Assembly (NCBI RefSeq): GCF_021568285.1
Contig: NZ_JAKGTQ010000006.1
Coordinates: forward strand, 101,703 to 165,702
From: Rheinheimera sp. UJ63
Lineage (GTDB): Bacteria; Pseudomonadota; Gammaproteobacteria; Enterobacterales; Alteromonadaceae
DNA length: 64,000 nt
Direction: 5' to 3'
Made by a program: the position numbers and the translations under genes. This document shows positions 26,861 through 36,964 of this stretch, one piece after another. The notes under the pieces were generated by a model. The model saw nothing but the letters and a program-made list of their open reading frames with translations. It was not told the origin of the DNA and ran no database searches. Each line of letters opens with the position of its first letter. Position 1 is the first letter of the stretch.

Positions 26861-29800
26861 TTGAATATAGATAAAAAATACACATATGTAATTGATTTTC
26901 TTGCTGCATTATCAGCTCTTTTCCATGACTTTGGTAAAGCCACTCTTTTGTTTCAGCATAAAATAAATCCAAAGAAAAAGTCTAAGATTTATGAGCCCTA
27001 TAGACACGAATGGGTTTCTCTAAGACTGTTTCAGGCTTTTGCTGCTAACAAAAGCGATCAACAATGGCTTTCAGAATTAACATCACTGACGCAAGATGAT
27101 GAAAGCACTTTAATTGAAAACTTATATTGCGACAATCCAAGTAGAACTGCCCTTGCCCCTTTTGAAGGGTTATCGCCTGTTGCTAGAGTCGTGGCATGGT
27201 TAATCGTATCCCATCACCGCCTACCGGCATTTACTCTCGAAGGGTCGACATTAGAGCCATCAGTTAAAAACATGGCCAATTGGCTTGATGATGATTTCGA
27301 TTCAATTTGGAATTCTAAACAAAGCATCCAAAGCACAGAGCATCAACGAGAGCTTAATTGGAGTTTTAAAAAACGTACGCCTTTTTCTAGCAACACTTGG
27401 CGCCTTAAAGCCTCCGAAGTTGCTAAAGAGGCGCTTTGTTGTAAAGCTTTATTTGAAAATGATTATTTTGACCAACGTTTTATTAGTCACATTGCCAGGC
27501 TGACCTTAATTCTTGCAGATCAGCACTATTCTTCATTGCCACCTGAAATTAAATGGCAAGATCCAAACTATACAGCCTATGCTAATACAGATCGCATTAA
27601 AAAAATTTATAACCAAAAACTCGATGAGCACAACATTGGCGTAAGTCATTACTCTTCAATATTGGCGCATCAGTTACCCTCATTGAAGCAATCTTTACCG
27701 ACAATCTCAAATTATCCTGTATTTAAAATAAGGTCGACAGGGACCAAATTTGAATGGCAAGACAAAGCGTATGATTGCGCGGTAAAAGTCAGCCAACAAA
27801 CATCAACACATGGTTTTTTTGGTATTAATATGGCTAGTACAGGTCGCGGCAAGACATTTGCCAACGCACGCATTATGTACGGGCTGAGTGATGAGGCTGT
27901 CGGTGCGCGTTTTAGTGTCGCACTAGGACTTCGAACGCTAACTTTGCAAACTGGTGATGCTCTTAAAGAGCGTCTAAAGCTCAAAAATGAAGAGATCGCC
28001 GTCTTAATTGGTTCCGCAGCTGTACAACAAATGCATGAAAGTAATAAAGCCCAAAACAAAAAAGATAAGGATGCAACAAACCTTATAACTGGCAGTGAAT
28101 CACTCTCGGAACCTTTAGGAGAAGACCTATATGTTCAATATGCTGGCGAAGTGTATGAGGGACCATTAAAATCTTGGCTGAAAGAAAAGCCTAAGTTCGA
28201 AAAGCTTTTGAGTGCACCAATATTAATAAGTACGATTGATCATCTGATACCTGCAACCGAAGGTGTTCGAGGTGGAAAACAAATCGTGCCTATTCTACGC
28301 CTATTAACGTCTGATTTAGTCCTTGATGAACCAGACGACTTTGATGTCGCAGACTTGCCTGCACTATGTAGATTGGTTAATTGGGCGGGCATGCTAGGCT
28401 CTAGAGTCTTGTTATCCTCTGCCACTATGCCTCCAGTATTCGTGTGCGCACTGTTTGAAGCCTATCGCACAGGTAGAGAGCACTATAATACTCTTTGTAA
28501 TCACTCTGAAAATCCACTGCCTGTCGTTTGTAGTTGGTTTGACGAGTTTGATTCAAAATCGATTTGCTGCACTAACAAAGCTGAATTAATGCAAGGGCAT
28601 AGCGATTTTGTTTTATCTAGAAAAGAATCACTTGAAAAAGAAACGCCGCTTCGCAAAGGAGATCTACTCGATGTTTCAACTCCAAGTCGTGATCCAGCCA
28701 TTATCATCGCATCACTATCAACTCATATCCGTAAAGGGATATATCAATTACATGATGCGAATCATCAAGTGTCACCGTGTGGGCAAAAAGTTTCTATTGG
28801 GTTGGTTCGCATGGCGAATATTAAGCCACTGGTCGCTGTCGCACAAACATTATTCAGCATGCCGGCAGACGAGGGGTACCAGTTCCATTATTGTGTTTAT
28901 CACAGCCAGCATCCTTTGGCCGTTAGATCAGCCATAGAACAACGATTAGACAGTAATTTAACGCGTTATGACGTCAATGCACTCTGGGATCAAGTAGAAA
29001 TTAAAGCTGCCTTAGCCCAATACCCTAGTAAACATCACGTTTTTGTTGTGCTGGCAACATCGGTTGCAGAAGTTGGCCGTGATCATGATTACGATTGGGC
29101 AATAGCAGAACCTAGCTCGGTTCGCTCACTCATTCAATTAGTCGGACGAATTCAGCGACATAGGCAAAAAATACCAACGACTACAAATTTACTTATCTTA
29201 TCTCGTAATTATCGTGCACTTAGAGATCTACGTGACAAAAAAGGGAATTCATTACCAGCTTATTGTCAGCCTGGGCCAGAACGAGATGATTTAATATTAT
29301 TAAGTCATGATCTTAAAACTATCTTGCCTGAGCATTATTATAGACAAGTTAACTCCATACCTAGAATAACCCAACCAAAGTTTATTCTTGCTGATATACG
29401 AAAAGACTTTGTCACATTTGAGCATTTTTCATTAATACAAAGCTTATTTCCACCAATAAATATTCCATTACCTTCAACCTTAGCATGGCCAGCCGACTAT
29501 GCTTCTCAATGGTGGGATATGAACGTTACATGGAGCGCAGAGCTACAACGACGTCGACCGTTTCGTAAATCTTCGTCAGATGCACCCTATTGTTTATTTT
29601 TAACTGATAACGAGGATGAACCTATTTTTATGTTGATTGACGATAATGCCTGGCCACGCAAAGAAGTAGTTGCTGACAATATCAGCATGGTGGAATGCCC
29701 TTTTGCAACCGGTAATCATTCTTGGTTTGTGCTTGATACTAAGACAGTTTATCGTAATAGATCACAGCTAATGCAAATGACACTAGAGCAGGTAAGCCGT

Positions 29801-29890
29801 GAATTTGGCGAGATAAGATTACGCGTAAAAAAAACTGTGACCCAATGGTACTATCATCCTATGCTGGGTGTTTTTCAATCAGTTGCATGA
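26861..29890 (+). CDS. cas3: Type I-F Cas3 nuclease-helicase lacking the Cas2 domain
   Basis: A 1009-residue Cas3 that would be recruited by the Csy (Cascade) complex to unwind and degrade target DNA. The HD nuclease motif begins at residue 21 (FHDFGKATLLFQHK). Helicase motifs follow: Walker A STGRGKT near 330, LDEPDDFD near 488, LSSATMPP, and QLVGRIQRHR near 760. Usual type I-F enzymes are Cas2-Cas3 fusions of about 1050-1150 residues, with roughly 90-110 residues of Cas2 and linker before this HD domain. Here the frame starts at a TTG (AAGGA 7 nt upstream) almost directly at the HD domain. Upstream there is only promoter sequence, so the Cas2 part is gone. No cas1 is present in the window. 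Confidence 0.9.
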   Translation: MNIDKKYTYVIDFLAALSALFHDFGKATLLFQHKINPKKKSKIYEPYRHEWVSLRLFQAFAANKSDQQWLSELTSLTQDDESTLIENLYCDNPSRTALAPFEGLSPVARVVAWLIVSHHRLPAFTLEGSTLEPSVKNMANWLDDDFDSIWNSKQSIQSTEHQRELNWSFKKRTPFSSNTWRLKASEVAKEALCCKALFENDYFDQRFISHIARLTLILADQHYSSLPPEIKWQDPNYTAYANTDRIKKIYNQKLDEHNIGVSHYSSILAHQLPSLKQSLPTISNYPVFKIRSTGTKFEWQDKAYDCAVKVSQQTSTHGFFGINMASTGRGKTFANARIMYGLSDEAVGARFSVALGLRTLTLQTGDALKERLKLKNEEIAVLIGSAAVQQMHESNKAQNKKDKDATNLITGSESLSEPLGEDLYVQYAGEVYEGPLKSWLKEKPKFEKLLSAPILISTIDHLIPATEGVRGGKQIVPILRLLTSDLVLDEPDDFDVADLPALCRLVNWAGMLGSRVLLSSATMPPVFVCALFEAYRTGREHYNTLCNHSENPLPVVCSWFDEFDSKSICCTNKAELMQGHSDFVLSRKESLEKETPLRKGDLLDVSTPSRDPAIIIASLSTHIRKGIYQLHDANHQVSPCGQKVSIGLVRMANIKPLVAVAQTLFSMPADEGYQFHYCVYHSQHPLAVRSAIEQRLDSNLTRYDVNALWDQVEIKAALAQYPSKHHVFVVLATSVAEVGRDHDYDWAIAEPSSVRSLIQLVGRIQRHRQKIPTTTNLLILSRNYRALRDLRDKKGNSLPAYCQPGPERDDLILLSHDLKTILPEHYYRQVNSIPRITQPKFILADIRKDFVTFEHFSLIQSLFPPINIPLPSTLAWPADYASQWWDMNVTWSAELQRRRPFRKSSSDAPYCLFLTDNEDEPIFMLIDDNAWPRKEVVADNISMVECPFATGNHSWFVLDTKTVYRNRSQLMQMTLEQVSREFGEIRLRVKKTVTQWYYHPMLGVFQSVA

Positions 29891-29902
29891 AAAGGATTTT
29901 TA

Positions 29903-31273
29903 ATGAGCGGAAATAGTTTAAGCAACAAAATTAGTGAGTTTATTAATGCCATAAAAGCAGACAAAATTGAAAAGGCGAAAAAAGCTCTAAATAAAGAAAT
30001 TAAAAAAGCAAAAAGTGATACTGAACGAGAAGAATTAACGGCTCGTCACGAAGATCTTTGCTCGATAATCGAGAAGCAATATTGTATATCTGATTTCCTC
30101 GATCTCACCTCGAAACGAGCAAAGCAGCTTACTCATGTAACGCACCCTGCAAAGTTTTCTCATAGTAAAAACGGTGCCAGTGGTATCTTTGCGATCAAAG
30201 ACACTAATTGTACCCCATACTTAACGACCTCATGCCTTACTAATACATATTCTGAATTTTCTGGGAATGCTGCTGCTAGTAATGCTGCTCAACTTTTAAC
30301 GCTGAACCATAACGGACAAAGTTTATTAGATGCAATCAAAAATGGTGATTACAGTGCTTTAGAGCCTTTTGCAAAAGACAAAACCCAACTCGATGCATGG
30401 GTAAATGATTTAATGCAGGTTCTTACCTTTGCGGAACCTAAATCGCATAGATACGCAAAACAAGTGTATTTCCCTGTAACTGATGGTCAATACCATTTAA
30501 TTAGTCCTATGTACTCATCTTCATTGAGTCAAGCTCTATACGAACGTGTTGTGGCCATTCAATTTGGTTCAGAAGAAAAAGCTGTGCGTGATGCGAAAAA
30601 GGCAAACCGATATCACGAAAAGGATGTGGTTGTAATACCCAATACAGCGGTACAAATATTTGGTGGCAATAATAAACAAAACATTTCTTTTTTGAATGCT
30701 AAACGGCTAGGTAAAGGCTTTCTACTAAACAGTGCGCCGCCGAGCTGGGCATCTTCATTAAAACCACCCATCTATGCAAAATCGATATTTGAAGTTACAG
30801 AATTTACCAGTGCTGTATGGCCGTTGTTAAAGGATCTTCAGAACTACATTGAACTTATACAAAAACGTGACAGCACGATTGAGATGCGTAAAAACCTTGT
30901 TGCGCTGGTGAACGGCATTATTGATGAACTCTTAAATTATGCCGCTAAGATCCAAGGGCTAAAGAAAGAGGCAGGATGGAGCCAAGCAGGCTGCTCTTTA
31001 CCTAACGCTGAGAAATTATGGCTCGACCCACTTTGCAACGATTTAGAATTTCAGCGTGCTCGCTCAAATATGTCATGGCAGAAACAAGTATGCGAACATT
31101 TTGCTGACTGGCTTAATAATCGAATGAATTATGCTTTCAAAGGTAAAGGCATTGTATTTGGTAAACCGCAGCACGCATATTGGGAGAAGATTTTTGCGTC
31201 TAGGCTACGAGATTACGAACTTGGTACTGAAGTAACTGAAGTGTATGACAACGTTAAAGAGGACGTCGTATGA
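29903..31273 (+). CDS. cas8f: Type I-F Cas8f (Csy1), large subunit
   Basis: A 456-residue Csy1, the large subunit that recognises the PAM and holds the crRNA 5' end with Cas5f. The N-terminal 60 residues are a Lys/Glu-rich helical segment (KADKIEKAKKALNKEIKKAK). Family-like motifs include THPAKFSHSK, QLLTLNHNGQSLLDAI and the C-terminal YWEKIFASRLRDYELG. It follows cas3 by 12 nt with its own AAGGA and overlaps the next gene by 4 nt (ATGA). It is close to the usual family length (about 430-450). Confidence 0.9.
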   Translation: MSGNSLSNKISEFINAIKADKIEKAKKALNKEIKKAKSDTEREELTARHEDLCSIIEKQYCISDFLDLTSKRAKQLTHVTHPAKFSHSKNGASGIFAIKDTNCTPYLTTSCLTNTYSEFSGNAAASNAAQLLTLNHNGQSLLDAIKNGDYSALEPFAKDKTQLDAWVNDLMQVLTFAEPKSHRYAKQVYFPVTDGQYHLISPMYSSSLSQALYERVVAIQFGSEEKAVRDAKKANRYHEKDVVVIPNTAVQIFGGNNKQNISFLNAKRLGKGFLLNSAPPSWASSLKPPIYAKSIFEVTEFTSAVWPLLKDLQNYIELIQKRDSTIEMRKNLVALVNGIIDELLNYAAKIQGLKKEAGWSQAGCSLPNAEKLWLDPLCNDLEFQRARSNMSWQKQVCEHFADWLNNRMNYAFKGKGIVFGKPQHAYWEKIFASRLRDYELGTEVTEVYDNVKEDVV

Positions 31274-32250
31274 ACGGCTATATTCTGCTGGATCGTATCG
31301 AAGTGCAAAATGCTAATTGTATTGCTGGCCTAACTTATGGCTTCCCAGCAATAACACATTTTTTGGGATACACACACGCCCTGTCTCGCGTACTAAAAAA
31401 AGAAATCGGTTTGGAGCTTACAGGGTGCGGCATTGTTTGCCATGAACATCAAATCCAAGTTCATAGAATTAAAAACGTTGGCCATTATGTGTTTTCGCAG
31501 GCACGTAAACCGTTGAACAATAAAGCGGCTTCACCGGCGGAAAATGAAGAAGGCCGCATGAGCATGACGATATCGTTAATTTTGGAAGTCTCGCGTGTAG
31601 TAACCAGAAAAGAATACTTAACATTAACTGGTCTTATATCTAAACATGCTGTGCGCCAGCGTTTAGCGGGTGGACAAATTATGAATATTGCAGACGTTGG
31701 GGTTTATGGCGGTGATGACAAGCATAAGCTCAGTAAGCAAGTATTACGTAAAGTTCTGCCCGGCTTTGCCCTTATCGACCGTTCACTACTACTTGAGCGC
31801 CATTTTAAATCGTTGCTTGCACAAAACGAAAAAGCCTCACGTTTTGATGCTTGGTTAGACTTTGCCAGCTTAAAGTATCGCGCTACACCTCCTCCAGAGA
31901 TGCAGGGCGATGATGATAACCACAAAGTTGAATGGGAACTAATACCCAAGCCGGAACAAGGCTATTTGGTTCCATTAATGACAGGATACTGCGCTATCAG
32001 CGAGCTGTATAAAGCAGGAGTCGTAAATGATACACGAGATCCTAACAGTCCCTTTTGTTTTGTAGAGTCAGTTTACGGTGTTGGTCAGTGGATAAGCCCG
32101 CTTCGGGTATTACAACTTGATGACATTATCTGGCGTTATGAATACAAACCACCGCTTTATATATGCAAAACCTCAGAAAACAGCAATCCCCCTCAGCTTA
32201 TTACTGAGCAAGAGGCAATGTTAGCCGAAACAGAAATAACCTTCTTTTAA
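31270..32250 (+). CDS. cas5f: Type I-F Cas5f (Csy2)
   Basis: A 326-residue Csy2. The N-terminus (MNGYILLDRIEVQNANCIAG) followed by LTYGFPAITHFLGYTHAL is characteristic of the family. The protein pairs with Cas8f at the 5' handle of the crRNA. The start overlaps the cas8f stop as ATGA, so translation is coupled. Nothing appears truncated. Confidence 0.9.
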   Translation: MNGYILLDRIEVQNANCIAGLTYGFPAITHFLGYTHALSRVLKKEIGLELTGCGIVCHEHQIQVHRIKNVGHYVFSQARKPLNNKAASPAENEEGRMSMTISLILEVSRVVTRKEYLTLTGLISKHAVRQRLAGGQIMNIADVGVYGGDDKHKLSKQVLRKVLPGFALIDRSLLLERHFKSLLAQNEKASRFDAWLDFASLKYRATPPPEMQGDDDNHKVEWELIPKPEQGYLVPLMTGYCAISELYKAGVVNDTRDPNSPFCFVESVYGVGQWISPLRVLQLDDIIWRYEYKPPLYICKTSENSNPPQLITEQEAMLAETEITFF

Positions 32251-32267
32251 AATAAGGATATACGAAC

Positions 32268-33305
32268 ATGGTAAAACCCAAGAAATTAACACTCCCAGAA
32301 GTACTGTCATTTAGCGGCCGTATTTCACCGTCAGAAGCTCTGTTTGAGGGTGGCCGCTGGGAAGATAGACACGACGCTGGAAAATTTGCACCTATCATGA
32401 TTACTCAAAAAACCATTAGGGGCACAATTTCAAATCGGTTAAAAGAAAATATTGCCAATAACCCCTTAAAAGTTGACGCAGAAATTCAAAAAGCAAACAT
32501 CCAGACTATTGATGCAGCATCACTTGAATCCCACCATAACACATTGAAAATGTCTTTTACCGTGCGCTTTTTTAATGACGTTCATGAGCCAACAGCATGT
32601 AACAAAAGTGATTACCTTAAGGTAATGCAGTCTACAATATCTGATTATGTCACCCGGACTAACATGAAGGAATTAGCCATTCGGTACGCTACCAATATAG
32701 CCAATGGCCGATTTCTATGGCGAAATCGTTTAAATGCGGGCGGTATAGAAATTAATGTAACGCACAAAGACAAAACATGGGTATTTGATGGACACGAATA
32801 TAGTTTAGACTCATTCGAAAAGCCTACAAGCGATTTAGAGTCGCTAGCCGACGTTATAAGGGGTGGTCTGTTAGCTGACGATTTCACACTGCTAAAGGTC
32901 GTTGCATATGTTGAAATAGGTGAAGGTCAAACCGTGTACCCTTCCCAAGAGTTCGTAAACGACAGCTCTGGGCCGAAAAAGAAAAAAGGGGATAAAACTA
33001 AATTTCTCCACCAAAAAAATGGTGTCGCAGCTGTGACTTCTCAAAAAATAGGGAACGCCATTCGCACAATAGACACTTGGTACACTAACGAGCACAATCC
33101 GAAACCTATTTGCGTTGAGGTATATGGCTCAGTAACCACGCATGGAGTTGCGCACCGCTTGTCAAACATAAATGACTTCTTCACTCTATTCGATGGTTGG
33201 ATTTTAAACAATAAAGTGCCTGACATTAATCAGCAGCATTATGTTGTTGCCATACTCATCCGCGGTGGTGTTTTTGGGAAAAGTAAGGGTGATAAACCGG
33301 AGTAA
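32268..33305 (+). CDS. cas7f: Type I-F Cas7f (Csy3), backbone subunit
   Basis: A 345-residue Csy3, six copies of which form the crRNA-binding backbone of the complex. Family features include LPEVLSFSGRISPSEALFEG at the N-terminus, RYATNIANGRFLWRNRLNAG in the middle, and HGVAHRLSNINDFFTLFDGW near the end. The ATG at 32268 has AAGGA upstream. The next gene follows after 2 nt. Confidence 0.92.
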   Translation: MVKPKKLTLPEVLSFSGRISPSEALFEGGRWEDRHDAGKFAPIMITQKTIRGTISNRLKENIANNPLKVDAEIQKANIQTIDAASLESHHNTLKMSFTVRFFNDVHEPTACNKSDYLKVMQSTISDYVTRTNMKELAIRYATNIANGRFLWRNRLNAGGIEINVTHKDKTWVFDGHEYSLDSFEKPTSDLESLADVIRGGLLADDFTLLKVVAYVEIGEGQTVYPSQEFVNDSSGPKKKKGDKTKFLHQKNGVAAVTSQKIGNAIRTIDTWYTNEHNPKPICVEVYGSVTTHGVAHRLSNINDFFTLFDGWILNNKVPDINQQHYVVAILIRGGVFGKSKGDKPE

Positions 33306-33307
33306 CA

Positions 33308-33868
33308 ATGGACAGTTATATTGAAATTACAGTCAAGCCAGAACCTGAAATTAGTACCAACATTATCATGGGTACGCTTTGCTCAAAATTGCACTCTGTG
33401 CTTGGCCAAGTGACACATGGACAAGTAGGGGTTAGTTTTCCAGAGTACGGCAAAACCTTAGGTACCAAATTACGCTTGCATGGTAGCGCTGACGCACTTG
33501 AAAAATTGATGGAAAAAAACTGGATGTTTGGTTTGGATAGTTATTGTAGAACCACCAAAGTGTTGAACACGCCTGCAAACTCTCAGTACTGCTATTTCAA
33601 TCGAGTGCAAACTAAAAGTGCTGAAAACAAACGGAATCGCATCGTCAAGCGTCATTTAATGTCACAAGAAGAAGCGCAAGCAAAGTTTACTGAATCACAT
33701 GAAGTGATACTAAAGCACCCTTTTTTTCAAACTTCTAGCAAATCCAGCAAGCAATATATGAAGATTTTTGTCGAGCGAGGACCCCTTGTGGACAAGCCTA
33801 CAATTGGGAGCTTCAATTCGTATGGTTTAAGCCGCCGAGATGAAAAGATAACTGTACCATGGTTTTGA
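33308..33868 (+). CDS. cas6f: Type I-F Cas6f (Csy4) crRNA endoribonuclease
   Basis: A 186-residue Csy4 that cuts pre-crRNA after the repeat stem-loop and stays bound to it. The catalytic His is H29 in KLHSVLG, the same position as in the Pseudomonas aeruginosa enzyme. The family C-terminus is kept (SFNSYGLSRRDEKITVPWF). The length is normal (about 187). It is the last cas gene and lies about 130 bp before the first repeat. Its presence with an intact catalytic residue indicates that crRNA maturation should work. Confidence 0.93.
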   Translation: MDSYIEITVKPEPEISTNIIMGTLCSKLHSVLGQVTHGQVGVSFPEYGKTLGTKLRLHGSADALEKLMEKNWMFGLDSYCRTTKVLNTPANSQYCYFNRVQTKSAENKRNRIVKRHLMSQEEAQAKFTESHEVILKHPFFQTSSKSSKQYMKIFVERGPLVDKPTIGSFNSYGLSRRDEKITVPWF

Positions 33869-33996
33869 CCTTATTTTTGCGGCGTATCGTAACCTATTGA
33901 TTATTAATTATTAGGACTGCGGCTAAAAAAAAGGGTCATAATTAGTTTTTACACTTATGTTATTGGAAAAGCATTATTTTTTCGTTTATTTTAATT
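33869..33996 (+). promoter_or_regulatory. CRISPR leader
   Basis: A 128-bp AT-rich stretch between cas6f and the first repeat, on the leader side for the strand that gives the type I-F crRNA handle. It should carry the array promoter. The array may also be co-transcribed with the cas genes, since no terminator is evident. Confidence 0.65.
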
Positions 33997-35524
33997 GTTC
34001 ACTGCCGGATAGGCAGCTTAGAAATGTTCGCTCGGCTCACGCTTGATATGCTCACCGTTCACTGCCGGATAGGCAGCTTAGAAAAGCATTGATGGTGCCA
34101 AATGGTGACGGTACTTGTTCACTGCCGGATAGGCAGCTTAGAAACGCAATACATCCAGCAACACGGTAATTCAAGTGTTCACTGCCGGATAGGCAGCTTA
34201 GAAAACCGAGATTATCGCCAACGAATTGCAAATGCTGTTCACTGCCGGATAGGCAGCTTAGAAAGTACAGATAGCGTTCAGCTAAAACTAAATCATGTTC
34301 ACTGCCGGATAGGCAGCTTAGAAATAGCTCTCCCATGGTATCAGAAAGCGCATAGGGTTCACTGCCGGATAGGCAGCTTAGAAAAGCAAAAAAGGCTCGG
34401 TTGAATGTATCGATGAGTTCACTGCCGGATAGGCAGCTTAGAAACTCAATCAAAAGGTGTGATGACGATACTCAACGTTCACTGCCGGATAGGCAGCTTA
34501 GAAATGACCAACCGACCCACGTAGACGTACTGCCAAGTTCACTGCCGGATAGGCAGCTTAGAAACATGAATGAAGCAGCTAATTTTGCTGATTCAAGTTC
34601 ACTGCCGGATAGGCAGCTTAGAAAAGATACGCAGGCTCTGATGATAAATTGGTGATGTTCACTGCCGGATAGGCAGCTTAGAAATTCAAACTAAAAAGGT
34701 TAGAGGCTATATTTACGTTCACTGCCGGATAGGCAGCTTAGAAAAAGTAGCTACTCATGTCCGAGCGGTTGGAACGGTTCACTGCCGGATAGGCAGCTTA
34801 GAAACGAGTTCAATGTAGAATAATATTGAACGGTCTGTTCACTGCCGGATAGGCAGCTTAGAAATGCCCTGATGCTGATGATCTTAAACAAGTGCTGTTC
34901 ACTGCCGGATAGGCAGCTTAGAAAGCGCATGGCTAAGGACGAGCAGGCGATTATCAGTTCACTGCCGGATAGGCAGCTTAGAAAAGTTAGGCATCGAACA
35001 AGATCAGAGTACAACTGTTCACTGCCGGATAGGCAGCTTAGAAAATACATGATGGCTAAAGCCGGAGATGCAGGGTGTTCACTGCCGGATAGGCAGCTTA
35101 GAAAGTTCAAATGATAGCTAATATCACCTAAAATCAGTTCACTGCCGGATAGGCAGCTTAGAAAATTATGGGCATCAAACTTAGATGACCGTATTCATTC
35201 ACTGCCGGATAGGCAGCTTAGAAATACGGCACCCGCGAATTCACAGGAGCAGAATTGTTCACTGCCGGATAGGCAGCTTAGAAACATGAATGAAGCAGCT
35301 AATTTTGCTGATTCAAGTTCACTGCCGGATAGGCAGCTTAGAAAATGCTCATGTATGACAGTGAAATCTTAGCGGCGTTCACTGCCGGATAGGCAGCTTA
35401 GAAACATGCCTGATAGCATCCCCTGGCCAATGGTACGTTCACTGCCGGATAGGCAGCTTAGAAAGGAATCAAGCAACGCTACACTTGCCGCAGCCAGTTC
35501 ACTGCCGGATAGGCAGCTTAGAAA
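33997..35524 (+). CRISPR. Type I-F CRISPR array, 26 repeats and 25 spacers
   Basis: There are 26 copies of a 28-bp repeat (GTTCACTGCCGGATAGGCAG followed by CTTAGAAA) at an exact 60-bp period, with 32-bp spacers. The inner CTGCCGGATAGGCAG forms the stem cut by Cas6f, and the repeat is the classical type I-F form. All copies appear identical, except that the 21st (35197) begins with A instead of G. The spacers at 34565-34596 and 35285-35316 are identical. The distal repeat runs into the truncated hipA gene. No degenerate terminal repeat is seen. Confidence 0.98.
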
Positions 35525-36666
35525 TTTAGTAAGTCGTCATTAAAAGGCGTAGGGCCGATCAAACGGCATTCTGTTTTTCTTCCTTTAGAGGCTTTTAATG
35601 ACATAGCCAAGCGCAAGTCTTTTTCATGTAAACCTTTTTTAGAGATTACAGGAAATGCAGACAAGATATCGTATAGCGGTGTTAGTCGATATTGATCTTG
35701 CTGTTCAAGAAAAATGGAGAAGTTTTTTGCATGACCATCGGTTGCACCCAGCAGCCAGAATAAAACCTTGCTACGCATGAAAGTTTCTTTATCATGTTTG
35801 GGGTTTGCTGCACCAAGTAGCTCTTTCATTATGGTTGAAATGCTAGGGCCACCGTCGACTTCATATTTTCTAGCTGGGGAAGTGCCGCTAACCTGACAGA
35901 AATCCTCTTGTGGTAGCCGCATGATCCAGTTGTTATCAGCCGCCATCTTGCGATCAAAGCGTTCAACCACCAACGCCTTAATGCCGTTGGGCATTATCAT
36001 CTGACAGTTTGCAGTTTCAAAGCCGTAGGACTTGGCGATGTTAAGGCACAGATATTCATTTTCAACACTGTGCGTCATATCAATCACGCGATCATGTGAG
36101 CGTATCTCGCCTATTGGCAGCTTAATAATGTGCGTCGTGGGTGTCGCGTTATGTGGTAAGCACCAATGGCCTTGATGGAATAATAGCGCCGTTTTTTCCT
36201 GCGCACCCGCCAGTGAAATACGTAAGTCTTGTATATCGTCCAGCATGCCTAAAGGTTTTTTTGACTGATAGCCATTTAATATCTTTGCTAGTTCAGTATC
36301 CGTTAGCGCACTCGCCTCAATGCGTTTTATGACAGGCGCATCTGCACCTGAAGGAACCAACTGTATTGCACCGACACAATCCCTTCCGACTTGGCTAAGG
36401 ATATCAAAGGGCTCTGTTGAGTTTGCTTTAAAGCGTGCCACCATCCGCTCGCGAATTTCGCGAGAGTCGGGCAGTAAGTTGTCAAAAAAGTTATAGACTT
36501 CAGGTCCTGTATACCGTTAAGGTCGAAGCGTTAAGGAAAGTGATAAGCTTCTGCGTCCAGGCGAGTTCAGCCAAGCAGTATCGTAAGTGAAGGCATTTGC
36601 ACCCCGTTTATCGCGCTGATATTCACCCACCCTAATTCCATTCATGTAAATATCAAGAGTATCCAT
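35518..36666 (-). pseudogene. hipA: Disrupted hipA (HipA-type Ser/Thr kinase toxin)
   Basis: The frame from the ATG at 36666 reads a normal HipA N-terminus (MDTLDIYMNGIRVGEYQRDK) and then meets an in-frame TAA at 36519-36517, codon 50. The same frame continues as RYTGPEVYNFFDNLLPDSRE, which is typical HipA. The kinase part (LRISLAGAQEKTALL, ALVVERFDRK, GATDGHAKNFSIFL, LTPLYDILSAFP) is otherwise intact. The C-terminus ends at the distal CRISPR repeat: the last Phe and the stop codon come from repeat DNA. About 50-60 residues are missing compared with a full-length HipA of about 440. It is most likely an inactive toxin; re-initiation at 36444 would give a 308-residue fragment. Confidence 0.85.
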
Positions 36667-36933
36667 TTACCAGCCCTCTTGCCATGTACTTTGCTCTGGG
36701 TCGGTGGATTTATCTCCGCGGGGGAAGATATCCAGCTGTAGCTGCAACGCGGCAAGGATTTTGAAAAATGTGGCTAACTTGCAGGATTCAGGCTTGTTCT
36801 CAAAATCAGAGATTGTCGCCACCCGAAGACCGACTAGCTGCGCGATCTCTGCTTGTGTAACACCGTGCTTTTTGCGATATATTTTTATCAGTGTGCTAAG
36901 TTGTTCTGGACGAGTGATCTGCATCATACACAC
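36667..36933 (-). CDS. hipB: HipB-type XRE antitoxin/repressor
   Basis: An 88-residue HTH protein (HGVTQAEIAQLVGLRVATIS followed by DFENKPES) of the HipB family that would neutralise HipA and repress the operon. Its TAA directly abuts the hipA ATG (TAAATG). The frame has ATG codons at 36933 and at 36924-36922 (MQITRPEQ); I cannot decide between them. It is intact even though hipA is broken, and two palindromic operators lie upstream. Confidence 0.85.
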   Translation of the reverse strand: MCMMQITRPEQLSTLIKIYRKKHGVTQAEIAQLVGLRVATISDFENKPESCKLATFFKILAALQLQLDIFPRGDKSTDPEQSTWQEGW

Positions 36934-36964
36934 TCCACTTTATTCGCTATACTTTTTATCAATG

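Noticed and set aside
26861..33868. A transposon-associated (I-F3) CRISPR system
   Set aside because: Cas3 with intact HD and helicase motifs is present, cas8f and cas5f are separate genes, and no tniQ, tnsA, tnsB or tnsC is seen.
34052..35114. Repeat-rich open frames on both strands in the CRISPR region (FLSCLSGSE, CSLPDRQLRK units)
   Set aside because: They are translations of the CRISPR repeat and spacers, not genes.
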